Positions 53,215 through 62,588 are shown, counted from the first letter of the stretch. The stretch is DNA of 64,000 nt from an uncultured Spartobacteria bacterium (GCA_937960895.1 CALCJD010000011.1:1-64000), one strand, 5' to 3'. Notes: a model not told the origin generated them from the letters alone. A program made the numbers and translations.

Positions 53215-54096
53215 TCAATATTTGGGCGCCTTGACCGTGCCCGCCTCGAGGTCGTCGCGGCGGCGCTGGACGATGGCGTCGGCAATTTCCTGCACCATTT
53301 CCTCGATGAGGAGGCGCAGGTGGCTGCCGGCGCGAAAATCGGACGGCGCGATGTTTTTCACGCGGTCGGCGTGCACGCAGAGCTGGTAGCACTTCTTGAA
53401 GCTCGTGCGGGTGGCGTCCTCCGCGTTGTAAACGGCAATGGCCTTGCCGCCGTTGCGGCGCATGACGGTGAAGCACGGCACGTCGGTCGGCCCGTCACCG
53501 ATGTAAATCATGTTGGTGAACGGGATCGGCCGCAGTTCGGGCGCCATGTGATCGTTCACGTCCTGGCTCATGTCGAGCATGCCCTTGTTGATGCGGAAGA
53601 GGAACTGGGTCTTCTGCGTGTGGCTGATGACGCGCCGCGGAAAGGTGATGCGCCCCTGGGCATCCTCGGCGAATTCGCAGCCGAAGATCGCCTTCACGTA
53701 GGGGGCCAGCTTGCTGCCTTCGAGCAGAACCTTCAGTCCGGAAGACACGATGTAATGTTCGACGGTGATGCCGTAGGCGGTGTGCTCCGCGGAAAGGAGC
53801 CCGTGTTTGAACTCCTCGAACATGTCCGGCAGTCCCTTGTAAAACGTGAGCCGCTCGCCCAGCTTGCGCAGCTCGGCGTTGGTCGGACGGTCCAGCTCCA
53901 GGTAATCGAGCATCACCTTCATGTAGGCGAGCTCGTTGTCATACCCCTGGTCCTTCACCAGTTCGCCGCAGCGTTTCCAGAAATGCTCGGGATTGATGCC
54001 AAAGACCGGGAAGAGCGCCTCCTCCTGCATGTAGGTCGGCGAAAGGGTCTGGTCGTAATCGTAGATGAGCGCGATGGTGTTTTGCGGAACGGACAT
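53215..54096 (-). CDS. HAD superfamily phosphatase-like protein
   Basis: 293 residues. Motif I IYDYDQTLSP (Asp13, Asp15), motif II Ser in YIVSSGLKVLL, motif III Lys and motif IV IYIGDGPTDVPCF. The cap domain lies between motifs I and II, suggesting subfamily IB. Substrate unknown; it is not a clear SerB or Gph. It precedes no obvious partner and ends close to the phosphohexomutase gene on the other strand. Confidence 0.85.
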   Translation of the reverse strand: MSVPQNTIALIYDYDQTLSPTYMQEEALFPVFGINPEHFWKRCGELVKDQGYDNELAYMKVMLDYLELDRPTNAELRKLGERLTFYKGLPDMFEEFKHGLLSAEHTAYGITVEHYIVSSGLKVLLEGSKLAPYVKAIFGCEFAEDAQGRITFPRRVISHTQKTQFLFRINKGMLDMSQDVNDHMAPELRPIPFTNMIYIGDGPTDVPCFTVMRRNGGKAIAVYNAEDATRTSFKKCYQLCVHADRVKNIAPSDFRAGSHLRLLIEEMVQEIADAIVQRRRDDLEAGTVKAPKY

Positions 54097-54123
54097 GGCC
54101 TGAATGTGAGTGAAGGGGCGATG

Positions 54124-55008
54124 TCAGTGTTTCCCACAACGCCCTGTGAGCACATCTTGCAGGGCGGCACGCAGGGTGGCAAACCGGAAAACGTATCCGG
54201 CCTCGACCGTCTGTCGCGGCCGGACCCGGATGCTGTCCAGCAACAGGCCGGAAAGCTCTCCCAGCGCAAGCCGCAGGGCCCAGGCCGGCACCGGAAACAC
54301 CGCCGGACGGCGCACGATTTCCGCGACCGCCCGGGTGAATTCCCCGTTGCGGAACGGTTCGGGCATGACGGCATTGAAGGCGCCCGTCACCCCGGGATTC
54401 TCCGCCGCCCAGAGGAAGATTCCCGCCACATCGTCCACGTGCACGCCGCTCATCCACTGCCGGCCATCGCCCAGACGGCCGCCCAGACCCAGGCGAAAAA
54501 CCGGACCGATCCGCTTCATGGCGCCGCCGCGGCCGAGGACAAATCCCACCCGGACCCGCACCACCCGGACGCCCAGATCCTCCGCCCGGCGGGCCTCGTT
54601 TTCCCAGTCCCGGCACACCCCGGCCAGAAACCCCTCTCCCGGCCCGGACAATTCGTCCACCTCCGTTTCCCCCGTCTCACCGTAGTAGCCGATGGCCGAG
54701 GCGCAAATCAGCGTGCGAGGACCCGATCCGTCCCGCGCCAGCGCCTCCACGATCCGGCGCGTGCCCTCGACGCGGCTCCGATGGATGCGGCGTTTCTTTT
54801 CCCGGGTCCAGAGTCCCAGCACCGATTCCCCGGCCAGATGCACGACGGCGTCCAGGCCGGAAAGGTCGGGAGGGGTTTCCAAGGCAAAGCGCCGGGCGCC
54901 CGGACCGGGCGAACGCGAATACGGAATCACCTCATGGCCGCCGGAGGCGGCCAGTCTTTGCACCGCCCGACCGATGAATCCCGAGGCGCCGGTGATTCCG
55001 ATTTTCAT
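54124..55008 (-). CDS. TIGR01777 family NAD(P)-dependent epimerase
   Basis: 294 residues from the ATG at 55008, which overlaps the amidase stop (ATGA). Extended SDR fold: GITGASGFIGRAVQRLAAS nucleotide motif, VVHLAGESV, SAIGYYGETGETEVDE, WMSGVHVDDVAGIFLWA and a C-terminal DUF1731-like segment. The family (YfcH-like in E. coli) has no firmly known substrate. Confidence 0.9.
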   Translation of the reverse strand: MKIGITGASGFIGRAVQRLAASGGHEVIPYSRSPGPGARRFALETPPDLSGLDAVVHLAGESVLGLWTREKKRRIHRSRVEGTRRIVEALARDGSGPRTLICASAIGYYGETGETEVDELSGPGEGFLAGVCRDWENEARRAEDLGVRVVRVRVGFVLGRGGAMKRIGPVFRLGLGGRLGDGRQWMSGVHVDDVAGIFLWAAENPGVTGAFNAVMPEPFRNGEFTRAVAEIVRRPAVFPVPAWALRLALGELSGLLLDSIRVRPRQTVEAGYVFRFATLRAALQDVLTGRCGKH

Positions 55009-56072
55009 GGCGATCCGAATTTTTCCCGCATCCACTGGTAGGGGAAGCGGTTTCCCGGACAATCGGTCGGTTTGGGATTGATCTTCTTGTGCGGCACAAC
55101 AATGGCCGATTTGCCTTTGACCTTGCCGACGCGGCCCCGCAGATACTGGATCAGTTCGTCCAGCGCGGCCAACTGGGCCTTGGTGGGCCGGTCGCGATTG
55201 AAGTCGCCGACAAAACACACCCCGATGGCGATGTTGTTGAGATAATCGCTGGCGACATGGCCGCCGTTGATCTGCCTGGTCCAGCGCGGACCGATTTCGA
55301 TCTCGCCATCGCCGGAGGACGTGCCGTTTCCGATGACAAAATGATACGCCAGCCCGTTCTGCATCTTGCGGGTGCGGCGGTGATAAACATCAAAGATCCG
55401 GGCATTGCCCTGCCGCGTGCCGCTGTTGTGCACGATGATGTATTTCCACCGTCCCTTCCTCACGGGCGCCTTGTCGATGGCGCGGCGCACCGCAGGCGTC
55501 AGATACCGCCAGCGCTTGAACAATCCGCCGGTCCTTTTGGGGGGAGGCAGAAGTCCCTGGTCCTCCTCCAGGCCCGATTTTTCGATGACAATCGGAGCAT
55601 CCAGACGCTGGCCGGACGGGGTTTTTCCGGACGGGGTGGGAGCCGGCGTGGCGGTTGGAGAGGGTGACGGCGAAGGGGGCGGCGTGGAGGGCGGTTCCGC
55701 GGGCTCCGGCGTGGCGGAGGGGCGGGGCCTTTCCCGGCCCGGCCGGCCGGGCTCAAGGATGCTGTCGCTTTCGTCGCCCGGGGGCGGCGTGGGCCGCGGG
55801 GTGGGTTGTTCGGGGGGCGCGGGTCGGGGTGTGGGAGCCGGGGTCGGGGTGGGCGTGGTCCGCGGAGTCGGACGCGGGGTCGGGGTGGAAACGGTGCGGG
55901 GCCGGGGACGCGGCGTGGCGGAGGCCGTCGGACGCGGCACGGGGCGGATGTCCTCCCGCACCCGGAGGAAGAGCCTCTTTTTTTCCTCCTCGGTCATTTC
56001 CGTCCGGCCGCAGGGCAAAGAGGCCCAAAAGGCACCCAACGCCAGCAGCCAGAAAAAAAACGACCTCCGCAT
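55005..56072 (-). CDS. Exported N-acetylmuramoyl-L-alanine amidase-like protein with long Pro/Thr linker
   Basis: 355 residues. Signal peptide (MRRSFFFWLLALGAFWASLP), then a low-complexity region (about residues 45-155) of Pro-Thr-Arg-Ala repeats, then an amidase_2/PGRP domain with zinc ligands in YIIVHNSG, VPHKKINPK and TDCPGN, and HVASDYLNNIAIGVCFVGDF. It would cut peptidoglycan between MurNAc and L-Ala. The linker could span the wall. The ATG at 56072 is preferred to a GTG at 56084. Confidence 0.85.
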   Translation of the reverse strand: MRRSFFFWLLALGAFWASLPCGRTEMTEEEKKRLFLRVREDIRPVPRPTASATPRPRPRTVSTPTPRPTPRTTPTPTPAPTPRPAPPEQPTPRPTPPPGDESDSILEPGRPGRERPRPSATPEPAEPPSTPPPSPSPSPTATPAPTPSGKTPSGQRLDAPIVIEKSGLEEDQGLLPPPKRTGGLFKRWRYLTPAVRRAIDKAPVRKGRWKYIIVHNSGTRQGNARIFDVYHRRTRKMQNGLAYHFVIGNGTSSGDGEIEIGPRWTRQINGGHVASDYLNNIAIGVCFVGDFNRDRPTKAQLAALDELIQYLRGRVGKVKGKSAIVVPHKKINPKPTDCPGNRFPYQWMREKFGSP

Positions 56073-56160
56073 CTCGCCGCGCACCGTAACAGATGAAGCC
56101 CGTCAATCAAGCCGCTGACCGATTGAACTCCGGGGGACGATGCATTAGGTTCGGGTCATC

Positions 56161-56676
56161 ATGAAACGGTTCCTCCCCTTCCTCCTGCTCATGGCCGGCC
56201 CGCTTCTGGCGCAAAGGAGCGACTCCAACACCCTCAACGACGCCGTGCGCGCCTTCCACGGAGGGGACTACGAAACCGCCGGCGCGCTCTTTGAGGTGGT
56301 TCTCGCCAAGGATCCCAAAAATCAGGCGGCGCAGAACTACATGCGCATGATCAACGCCCAGTTGAAAAACACCAGCGCGCTGCCCGCCACCCTGAAGAAA
56401 ATCATTCTCCCGAAAGTCGAATTCCAGGAGGCCTCTCCCAGGGAAGCCCTCGAACACGTCTCCCAGCTGGTGCAAAAGCAGACCGATGGCAAGCAGTCCG
56501 TCAATGTGGTCTGGATGGTGCCGGAGGGTCAGGAAAGGAAGGTCACCCTGAGCCTGCAAAACATTCCCGCCTTCGAAGCCCTCCGCTACATCGGGGACGC
56601 CGCCGGACTGCAACTCGAATACGACGCCTACGCGGTGAAAATCAAACCGGCCCCGGCCGCCACACCCGCTCAGTAA
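56161..56676 (+). CDS. Small exported protein with TPR-like and secretin-N-like parts
   Basis: 171 residues: signal peptide (MKRFLPFLLLMAGPLLAQ), a helical region with TPR-like pattern (LNDAVRAFHGGDYETAGALF), then a region resembling secretin/TonB short N-terminal domains (PREALEHVSQLVQ, VTLSLQNIPAFEALRYIGDAAGLQ, YAVKI). A stand-alone version of a domain usually found in secretins. Overlaps the truA end by 7 bp (convergent). Confidence 0.7.
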   Translation: MKRFLPFLLLMAGPLLAQRSDSNTLNDAVRAFHGGDYETAGALFEVVLAKDPKNQAAQNYMRMINAQLKNTSALPATLKKIILPKVEFQEASPREALEHVSQLVQKQTDGKQSVNVVWMVPEGQERKVTLSLQNIPAFEALRYIGDAAGLQLEYDAYAVKIKPAPAATPAQ

Positions 56677-57404
56677 AGCACCTTCACCAGGTAAAGGCCG
56701 CCCGCCGGCGCCACATGGTTCCATCGCGGCCCGCCGGATACCAGCCGGTCGCGCAGGTTCCCGACGGTCTCCCGCCCCTGGCCCACGCGGACAATGGCCC
56801 CGGTCAACATGCGGACCATCTTGTAAAGAAACCCCTCGCCCTCAAACGTCAGGGCATACAGCGAATCCTCGCGACGAACGTCGATGCTCCGAATGGTCCG
56901 CACGGTGTGTTTCGGCGCGTCCCCGCGGTTGGCGGAAAAGGCGGCAAAATCATGGCGCCCCACAAAAAGCGCCGCGGCATCACGCACCCGGTCCTCGTCG
57001 AGCAGCCGCGGTTCATGCCACACCCGTCCGACTTCCAACGGCGGCAACACCGGCTGGTTCCGGATGAGGTAGCGATAGATTTTTCCCTTTGCGGAAAAAC
57101 GGGCATGAAAACGCTCGTCGACCGCGACGCATTCCATGATGCGCACGGTGGGCGGCAGGTTGCCGTTCAGCGCCCGCAGCCATTCCCCCGGATCAAGACC
57201 GTCCTCCGGCACCTCCACATGCGCGCACTGGGCCAGGGCGTGCACCCCGGCATCGGTCCGGCCCGCCCCGCGCAGAATGATCCGCCGACCGGCAATCTTC
57301 CCGAGCGCCGCCTCGATGACGTCCTGCACCGCGCCGCCCCGGGTCTGGCTCTGCCAGCCCTCAAAGGGCGCACCGTCGTAGGCAATGGTCAGCTTCAGCT
57401 TCAT
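56670..57404 (-). CDS. truA: tRNA pseudouridine(38-40) synthase
   Basis: 244 residues from the ATG at 57404 (KLKLTIAYDGAPFEGWQSQ). Catalytic Asp51 in RGAGRTDAGVHALAQ. YRYLIRNQPVLPP and FLYKMVRMLTGAIVRVGQG are conserved. Converts U38-40 to pseudouridine in tRNA. Confidence 0.95.
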   Translation of the reverse strand: MKLKLTIAYDGAPFEGWQSQTRGGAVQDVIEAALGKIAGRRIILRGAGRTDAGVHALAQCAHVEVPEDGLDPGEWLRALNGNLPPTVRIMECVAVDERFHARFSAKGKIYRYLIRNQPVLPPLEVGRVWHEPRLLDEDRVRDAAALFVGRHDFAAFSANRGDAPKHTVRTIRSIDVRREDSLYALTFEGEGFLYKMVRMLTGAIVRVGQGRETVGNLRDRLVSGGPRWNHVAPAGGLYLVKVLY

Positions 57405-57483
57405 CGCGGATGGATGGGGAGTGAAGGTGAAAAGTGTCGCCCGGAGGGCGGGCCATGTCCCCCTTTCATTTTCCCCCCCGCCT

Positions 57484-57921
57484 TCACTCCGCCGCTGTGC
57501 CCCGCACCGCAGCGGCATCGAGCCAGCTTTGCAAAAGAATCTGCGCGGCGGCCTGGTCGATCACCTTGCGGTGCTCCTTCGCCTTGCGTCCGGCGCCGTG
57601 CAGCGCCCGCTGCGCGGCCACGGTGGTGAGGCGTTCGTCCCATGGCACCACCCTGCAGGAGACCCGCGATTTCAACGCCTCGATGAAGGCCCGCGATTTC
57701 TCGGCGGCCGGTCCGAAGGAACCGTCCATGTTGCGCGGCACGCCGACCACGATGGCCGCGACGGATTTTTCCGCGGCCAGTTCCGCGACGCGCGCCACCG
57801 GATCGGACTTCCGGACATCGATGGTTTCCAGCGGATGGGCGAGCAGGCCGAGGTCATCGCTGATGGCCACGCCGATCCGTGCGTCACCGGGATCGAGGCC
57901 GAGAAAGCGTTTCGTTTCCAT
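57484..57921 (-). CDS. yqgF: Putative pre-16S rRNA nuclease YqgF/RuvX
   Basis: 145 residues from the ATG at 57921 (METKRFLGLDPGDARIGVAI, Asp10 catalytic). The RNase H-like fold continues with VGVPRNMDGSFGP, PWDERLTT and DQAAAQILLQSWL. The long open frame upstream is not used. Lies 80 bp before truA. Confidence 0.93.
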   Translation of the reverse strand: METKRFLGLDPGDARIGVAISDDLGLLAHPLETIDVRKSDPVARVAELAAEKSVAAIVVGVPRNMDGSFGPAAEKSRAFIEALKSRVSCRVVPWDERLTTVAAQRALHGAGRKAKEHRKVIDQAAAQILLQSWLDAAAVRGTAAE

Positions 57922-57966
57922 TTCGAGTTGAAAATCCCACACCACAAACCTACCGTGCGCAATACC

Positions 57967-58257
57967 ATGTCTGCCGTCTCTCTCGAAAAATTTGGAGAAA
58001 ACCTCCCGGTCACCGGAATTGTCGCCCTTTCGCAGGCTGCCGTCGGCTTCGGCGTCGGTCTGCTCGTTGCCGACAAATTCGGGGAGACGGCCCGGCAGCG
58101 CACGGCCATCGCCCTGATCGGCGCCGGGGCGGCCACGATCCTTCCGCTGGTGGCCGGCATCGTCTCGCATCTGAACAACCGGCCGGACTCCTCCCGCCGC
58201 ATGCGCCAGCAGCTTGAAGGCATCCGGCGCAGCGCCGGAGTCAACGGACTCGATTGA
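57967..58257 (+). CDS. Small membrane protein, function unknown
   Basis: 96 residues: a short amphipathic start (MSAVSLEKFGENLPVTGIVA) with two predicted TM helices (VTGIVALSQAAVGFGVGLLV and IALIGAGAATILPLVAGIVS) and a basic C-terminal tail. No family recognised. It starts 46 bp from the divergent yqgF start and precedes maf by 49 bp. Confidence 0.6.
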   Translation: MSAVSLEKFGENLPVTGIVALSQAAVGFGVGLLVADKFGETARQRTAIALIGAGAATILPLVAGIVSHLNNRPDSSRRMRQQLEGIRRSAGVNGLD

Positions 58258-58306
58258 TTTTTCCGTCCAGGCGGACGATCCGGGATTTTCCGGTCCGCCG
58301 CATCCG

Positions 58307-58882
58307 ATGGCCCGCCTTCCGCTGATCCTCGCCTCGGCCTCGCCGCGACGCAGCGAACTGCTGACCCGCGCGGGCATTCCCTTTGAGGTCCGCCCCGCGG
58401 AAATCGAGGAACTGACGAACCCCGATCTCAGTCCCCGCGACCTCTGCCTGCTCAACGCGGAACGCAAGGCCTTCGAGGTGGCCGGCCGCCATCCTTCCCG
58501 TGTGGTCCTGGGCGCGGACACGGTGGTCTGCCTGGACAACCGGACCTTCGGCAAACCCCGCGACCTCTCCGAAGCCCGCGCCATGCTCGAGGCGCTGTGC
58601 GGACGCATCCATGAAGTGCTCACCGGCGTCTGCCTGCTGCATCGGGAAGCCAACCGGATGACCCGCTTTGTGGAAACCACCCGCGTGAAGTTTCGCCGCC
58701 GCGAGACGGTCGACATCGATGCGTATCTGCGCAGCATCAATCCGCTCGACAAGGCCGGAGCCTACGCCGCGCAGGAGGATGAAGGACGCCTCATCGAATC
58801 CCTCGAGGGGTTGTTCAGCAATGTTGTCGGCCTGCCCGTCGAGCGGGTCGCCGCCTCCCTCCGGGAGCATTTTTCCGGCTGA
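58307..58882 (+). CDS. maf: Nucleoside triphosphate pyrophosphatase, Maf family
   Basis: 191 residues from the ATG at 58307. LILASASPRRSELLTRAG, VVLGADTVV and DKAGAYAAQEDEG are the Maf signature; the latter favours the dTTP/UTP (YhdE) subgroup. Clears non-canonical or pyrimidine nucleotides. Confidence 0.93.
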   Translation: MARLPLILASASPRRSELLTRAGIPFEVRPAEIEELTNPDLSPRDLCLLNAERKAFEVAGRHPSRVVLGADTVVCLDNRTFGKPRDLSEARAMLEALCGRIHEVLTGVCLLHREANRMTRFVETTRVKFRRRETVDIDAYLRSINPLDKAGAYAAQEDEGRLIESLEGLFSNVVGLPVERVAASLREHFSG

Positions 58883-58902
58883 ACAACCGGCCGTTTGCGC
58901 CG

Positions 58903-60534
58903 TCAGGGTGGAGCGGAGCCGCCCGTCTCAACGGCCTGCACGGCCGCAATCCCCTCCTGCGCCGGGGAAAAATCCGGCTCCCGCCGGAGTGCCTCCCGGA
59001 ATTGCTCCAGGGCCTCCGCGCGCCGTCCCGTTCCCAAAAGGATCCGGCCGAGGCGCACCGGATATTCGGCGGATTGCGGCTGAAGACGCGACGCCTCGCG
59101 CAGGGCCGCCACCGCGCCGTCGAGATCCCGCCGGGCCTCGAGCACCACGGAGAGATTGGCCAGGGCCACGGCCCGGGTTTTTCGCATCCCCTCCGCCCCG
59201 GGATGTTCCTCCAGCAGCCGGACAGCGGTGCGCTGATGAACTTCCGCCTCCTCGTATTCCATGCGTCCCAGACGGAGGAGTCCGAGCCGGACATGCGCCG
59301 GCCAGGCCGCGGGATTTTTCTGAAGCGTGTAGGTCCAAAGGCCGATTTCGCGGGCAAACAGAACCGAATACGCCAGGGTGGAAAGGCCCAGCCAGGACAA
59401 CACCACAACGCCAAGAACGGACAGCAGACGCCGGCGTTCCCGGAACCGGTCCCAAAGCGCCTGCGCCGCGGCCGCCGCCAGTCCCGTCAGGCCGATCAGG
59501 GAAATGTAGGCCAGATGATCCGAGACCCGCGAAATCTGCGAAAACGCCATGGGAATCACACCGAGGACCGGAACCAGATTGATCAGAAAAAACCCCAGCC
59601 CCAGCAGCGCGGCCCGCCCCCAGGTCCGGCGTTGCCACCAGCAAACCAGAAAGACCGCCGCAATCGCCAGCCAGGCCGGAAGCGAGACCCAGTCCAGGGT
59701 GGTTTCCGTCCACCGCGGATACACCGGCACAAGCCCGGTGGGGAACAGTCCTTTGAAAAAATAAAACAGAATCACCGGTCCGGCATGGAACAGCCGCAGG
59801 ACCGGCCCGGCGCCCGAGGCAAGACTTTCCATGGCGCGCGTGTGCTGGAAATGAACGGTCAGCAACCCGGCCGCCAGCGCCACCGCAAAAAACGGGACCG
59901 TGGGAAGGGCGTCACGCCGGGTGATCCGGTGGTTTTTCCACCACAGGTACAGCCAGATCACGACCGGAAACATCACGACGGAGCCCTTGCTGAACGCCGC
60001 CAGCCCAAAACACCCCAGGGAAATCAGGTGGTCGGCGATCCGGCGCCGTTCGACGAACCGGACATAGGCCAGCATGGCGGGAAGCAGAAAGGCCAGGGAC
60101 AGGGTGTTTTTGAATTCGGACACCCAGGCCACGGACATGACCGTCATCGGATGCAGGACAAAAAGCAGTCCCCCCAGCCAGCCGGCGCGCAGCCCGAGGC
60201 GGTCCAGGAGGCGCCGGACCATCAGCGCATTGGCCAGGTGCAAAACCAGGTTGAGAACATGCCAGGCCGCGCTGTGCGTGCCCGCGAGCCGGAAGAAGAG
60301 CCACTGCGCGGTCACCTTGACCGGCAGGTAATCCGCGCCGATCGCGCCCCGCCAGGCGGCCGCCAGATCGGATGGCGAGTTCAGCGCCTGATTGTAACGA
60401 ACCTCAAGGTCGTCGTCCCAAATCCAGTCCCCGCCGAGGACCGGCCAATAGACAAGAAAGCCCGCCGCAATGATGACAACGGTCCTCCAGTCGATCCGCA
60501 AAACGCCCCGCGAAAGACCGGCTCCAGGCTCCAT
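58903..60534 (-). CDS. TMTC-like membrane O-mannosyltransferase with TPR tail
   Basis: 543 residues. About ten TM helices; GDWIWDDDLEVRYN in the first loop is the acidic catalytic motif region of GT-C enzymes; LHPMTVMSVAWVSEFKNTLS resembles TMTC/DUF1736 proteins. The C-terminal ~150 residues are TPR repeats (MEYEEAEVHQRTAVRLLEEH, LDGAVAALREASRLQPQSAE). TMTC enzymes add mannose to proteins in animals; bacterial homologues are uncharacterised. Ends 18 bp past dnaB in the same direction. Confidence 0.82.
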   Translation of the reverse strand: MEPGAGLSRGVLRIDWRTVVIIAAGFLVYWPVLGGDWIWDDDLEVRYNQALNSPSDLAAAWRGAIGADYLPVKVTAQWLFFRLAGTHSAAWHVLNLVLHLANALMVRRLLDRLGLRAGWLGGLLFVLHPMTVMSVAWVSEFKNTLSLAFLLPAMLAYVRFVERRRIADHLISLGCFGLAAFSKGSVVMFPVVIWLYLWWKNHRITRRDALPTVPFFAVALAAGLLTVHFQHTRAMESLASGAGPVLRLFHAGPVILFYFFKGLFPTGLVPVYPRWTETTLDWVSLPAWLAIAAVFLVCWWQRRTWGRAALLGLGFFLINLVPVLGVIPMAFSQISRVSDHLAYISLIGLTGLAAAAAQALWDRFRERRRLLSVLGVVVLSWLGLSTLAYSVLFAREIGLWTYTLQKNPAAWPAHVRLGLLRLGRMEYEEAEVHQRTAVRLLEEHPGAEGMRKTRAVALANLSVVLEARRDLDGAVAALREASRLQPQSAEYPVRLGRILLGTGRRAEALEQFREALRREPDFSPAQEGIAAVQAVETGGSAPP

Positions 60535-60551
60535 GAACGGGCGGGGGCGGC

Positions 60552-62042
60552 TCAGGCCGGCGGTTCGTCGCGTTCCGGCGCCCGGTCTTCAAAGCGGGTG
60601 ATCTGCTTCAGGAAGGTCAGCGGCACGGGACCCACCGGACCGTTACGCTGCTTGGCAATGATCAGCTCGGCGCGGCCCTCGCTCTCCTTCTTCTCCTCCT
60701 CGTCCGCCGCATAATACTCCTCGCGCCAGAGGAGTCCGACCAAGTCGGCGTCCTGTTCGATGGATCCGGATTCACGCAGGTCGCTGAGCACCGGCTTGCC
60801 CTTGCTTCCGCCCGTGCGGCCTTCCGGATTACGGTTGAGCTGGGCCAGCACGATGATGGGAATCTTCAATTCCTTGGCCAGGGCCTTCACACCGGCGGAA
60901 ATCTCCGCCACCTCCACCTGACGGTTTTCCTGTCCGCGCTTGGTGGGCGATTTCAACAGCTGGAGATAGTCGATGACAATCAGCTGAATGTCATGCCGGT
61001 CCTTGAGCCGCCGGGCGCGGGCGCGCAGTTCGAGAATGCTCAACCCGGGCGTGTCGTCGATGAACATCTTGCAGTTCGCCAGCCGCTGGGTCGCGTCGAT
61101 CAGACTGTCCATCTCGCGTTTGCCGATGAATCCGTCGCGGATCTTTTTCAGGTCCACGCGGGCCAGCGAGCAAAGCAGACGCTGCATGAGCTGCTGCGTG
61201 CTCATTTCCAGACTGTAAACGGCGACCGGCTTTTTCGCCTCCAGCGCCACGTGTTCGGCAATGTTCATGGCGAACGCCGTCTTGCCCATGGACGGACGGG
61301 CGGCGATGACGATCATTTCCCCGGCGTGCAGGCCGTTGGTCATCTGATCGAGATTGGAGAACCCCGACGGCAGACCGGTGAGCGCACCCCGGTTTTGATA
61401 CATCTTCTCGATGGCATCGAGCGCCTCCATGGCGAGTTCCTTCATTTCGGGAACCTTCGCCCGGAAACGGTCCTCGCCGATGGCCAGGATGCGGCTTTCG
61501 ACCTCGTCGAGGAGCTGCTTGACGTCGCCCTGCTCGTCGTAGGCCCGGGCGCCGTATTCCGTACAGGTGGTGATGATCTCGCGCAGGAGAAACTTCTCCC
61601 GGAGAATCTCGAGGTAATACGAGGCGTTGGCCGCGGTCGGAACGAACGTGAACAGCTCGGTGACGGCCGCCGCTCCGCCCACCTCGTTCAGCAGGTGACG
61701 ATCCTCAAGCAGCTGGGTCAGCGAGATGAGATCGATCGGCTTGTTGGCCTCCCGCATCTCGAGCAGAATCGAATAGATGCGGGCATGCGCGGGATGGTGG
61801 AAATGCTTTTCCCCAACCTGCTGCTGAATGCACTCGTCGAGAACCCGTCCGGGCGCAAGCAGGATCGACCCCAGGACCCCCTTTTCCGCATCCAGACTTT
61901 GCGGCAGGGCCCTGTGAATATCCGGTAAATAAGCGCCCTTTTTTTGGGAGTAATCGCGTCTCCCGGGACGGGCTTTTTTCTCGCCTGCCCCGTTGGACTT
62001 CAGGGAATTCTCGGCGGACGAAGCCGGAGAATCGGCAGGCAT
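60552..62042 (-). CDS. dnaB: Replicative DNA helicase
   Basis: 496 residues: N-terminal DnaB domain (PQSLDAEKGVLGSILLAP), linker, then the RecA-like ATPase with Walker A ARPSMGKTAF (about 248-257), SLEMSTQQLMQRLL, DYLQLL Walker B and DLRESGSIEQDADLV. The first ~40 residues are a low-complexity Ser/Lys/Arg extension. It follows rplI by 15 bp on the same strand. Confidence 0.96.
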   Translation of the reverse strand: MPADSPASSAENSLKSNGAGEKKARPGRRDYSQKKGAYLPDIHRALPQSLDAEKGVLGSILLAPGRVLDECIQQQVGEKHFHHPAHARIYSILLEMREANKPIDLISLTQLLEDRHLLNEVGGAAAVTELFTFVPTAANASYYLEILREKFLLREIITTCTEYGARAYDEQGDVKQLLDEVESRILAIGEDRFRAKVPEMKELAMEALDAIEKMYQNRGALTGLPSGFSNLDQMTNGLHAGEMIVIAARPSMGKTAFAMNIAEHVALEAKKPVAVYSLEMSTQQLMQRLLCSLARVDLKKIRDGFIGKREMDSLIDATQRLANCKMFIDDTPGLSILELRARARRLKDRHDIQLIVIDYLQLLKSPTKRGQENRQVEVAEISAGVKALAKELKIPIIVLAQLNRNPEGRTGGSKGKPVLSDLRESGSIEQDADLVGLLWREEYYAADEEEKKESEGRAELIIAKQRNGPVGPVPLTFLKQITRFEDRAPERDEPPA

Positions 62043-62057
62043 TGCAGACGAATAAAA

Positions 62058-62588
62058 CTACTTCGCAGCGGTCTTGCGGCGGGCGGTTTTCTTGTCCCCT
62101 TCCTCCTCGGCTTCCTCGGAGGCCGCGGGTTTCGGAGAGACAATCTTGACCTTGAGACGCGCGGTGACGTCGGGATGCACCTTGACGGGCACCTCGTGAT
62201 CGCCGCTCTCCTTGATGGCCTTTTCCAACTGGACGGCGTGCTTGGGCAGTTCGACCCCCTGCAGTTCCTTGACGAGACGGTCGTGAATATCCTTGGCCGT
62301 GACGGAACCAAAGGCCTTGCCGGTTTCGCCGGTTTCCAGCGTGAACGAAAGGTTGAGCTTGTTGATCCTGCTGGCGAGCTCCTCTGCGGCAGTCAGCTCA
62401 CGGGCTTCCCGCTCGGCCCGCTTGGCCTTGAGATGGTTGATCTGGCGAAGGGAGCTGGGCGTCACCTCGAGGGCCTTCCCCTGGGGAAGGAGATAGTTGC
62501 GCGCGTAACCGCGGCGGACCTTCACGAGGTCAGCTTCCGCGCCGAGATTCGGGACGTTTGCCGTGAGAATAACTTCAGAGTATGCCAT
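62058..62588 (-). CDS. rplI: 50S ribosomal protein L9
   Basis: 176 residues from the ATG at 62588 (MAYSEVILTANVPNLG). The signature VKVRRGYARNYLLPQGKALEV-type region (NYLLPQGKA) is present, as are the C-terminal domain (KLNLSFTLETGETGKAFGSV) and a Lys/Glu/Ala tail about 25 residues longer than usual. rplI-dnaB is a common pairing. Confidence 0.95.
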   Translation of the reverse strand: MAYSEVILTANVPNLGAEADLVKVRRGYARNYLLPQGKALEVTPSSLRQINHLKAKRAEREARELTAAEELASRINKLNLSFTLETGETGKAFGSVTAKDIHDRLVKELQGVELPKHAVQLEKAIKESGDHEVPVKVHPDVTARLKVKIVSPKPAASEEAEEEGDKKTARRKTAAK

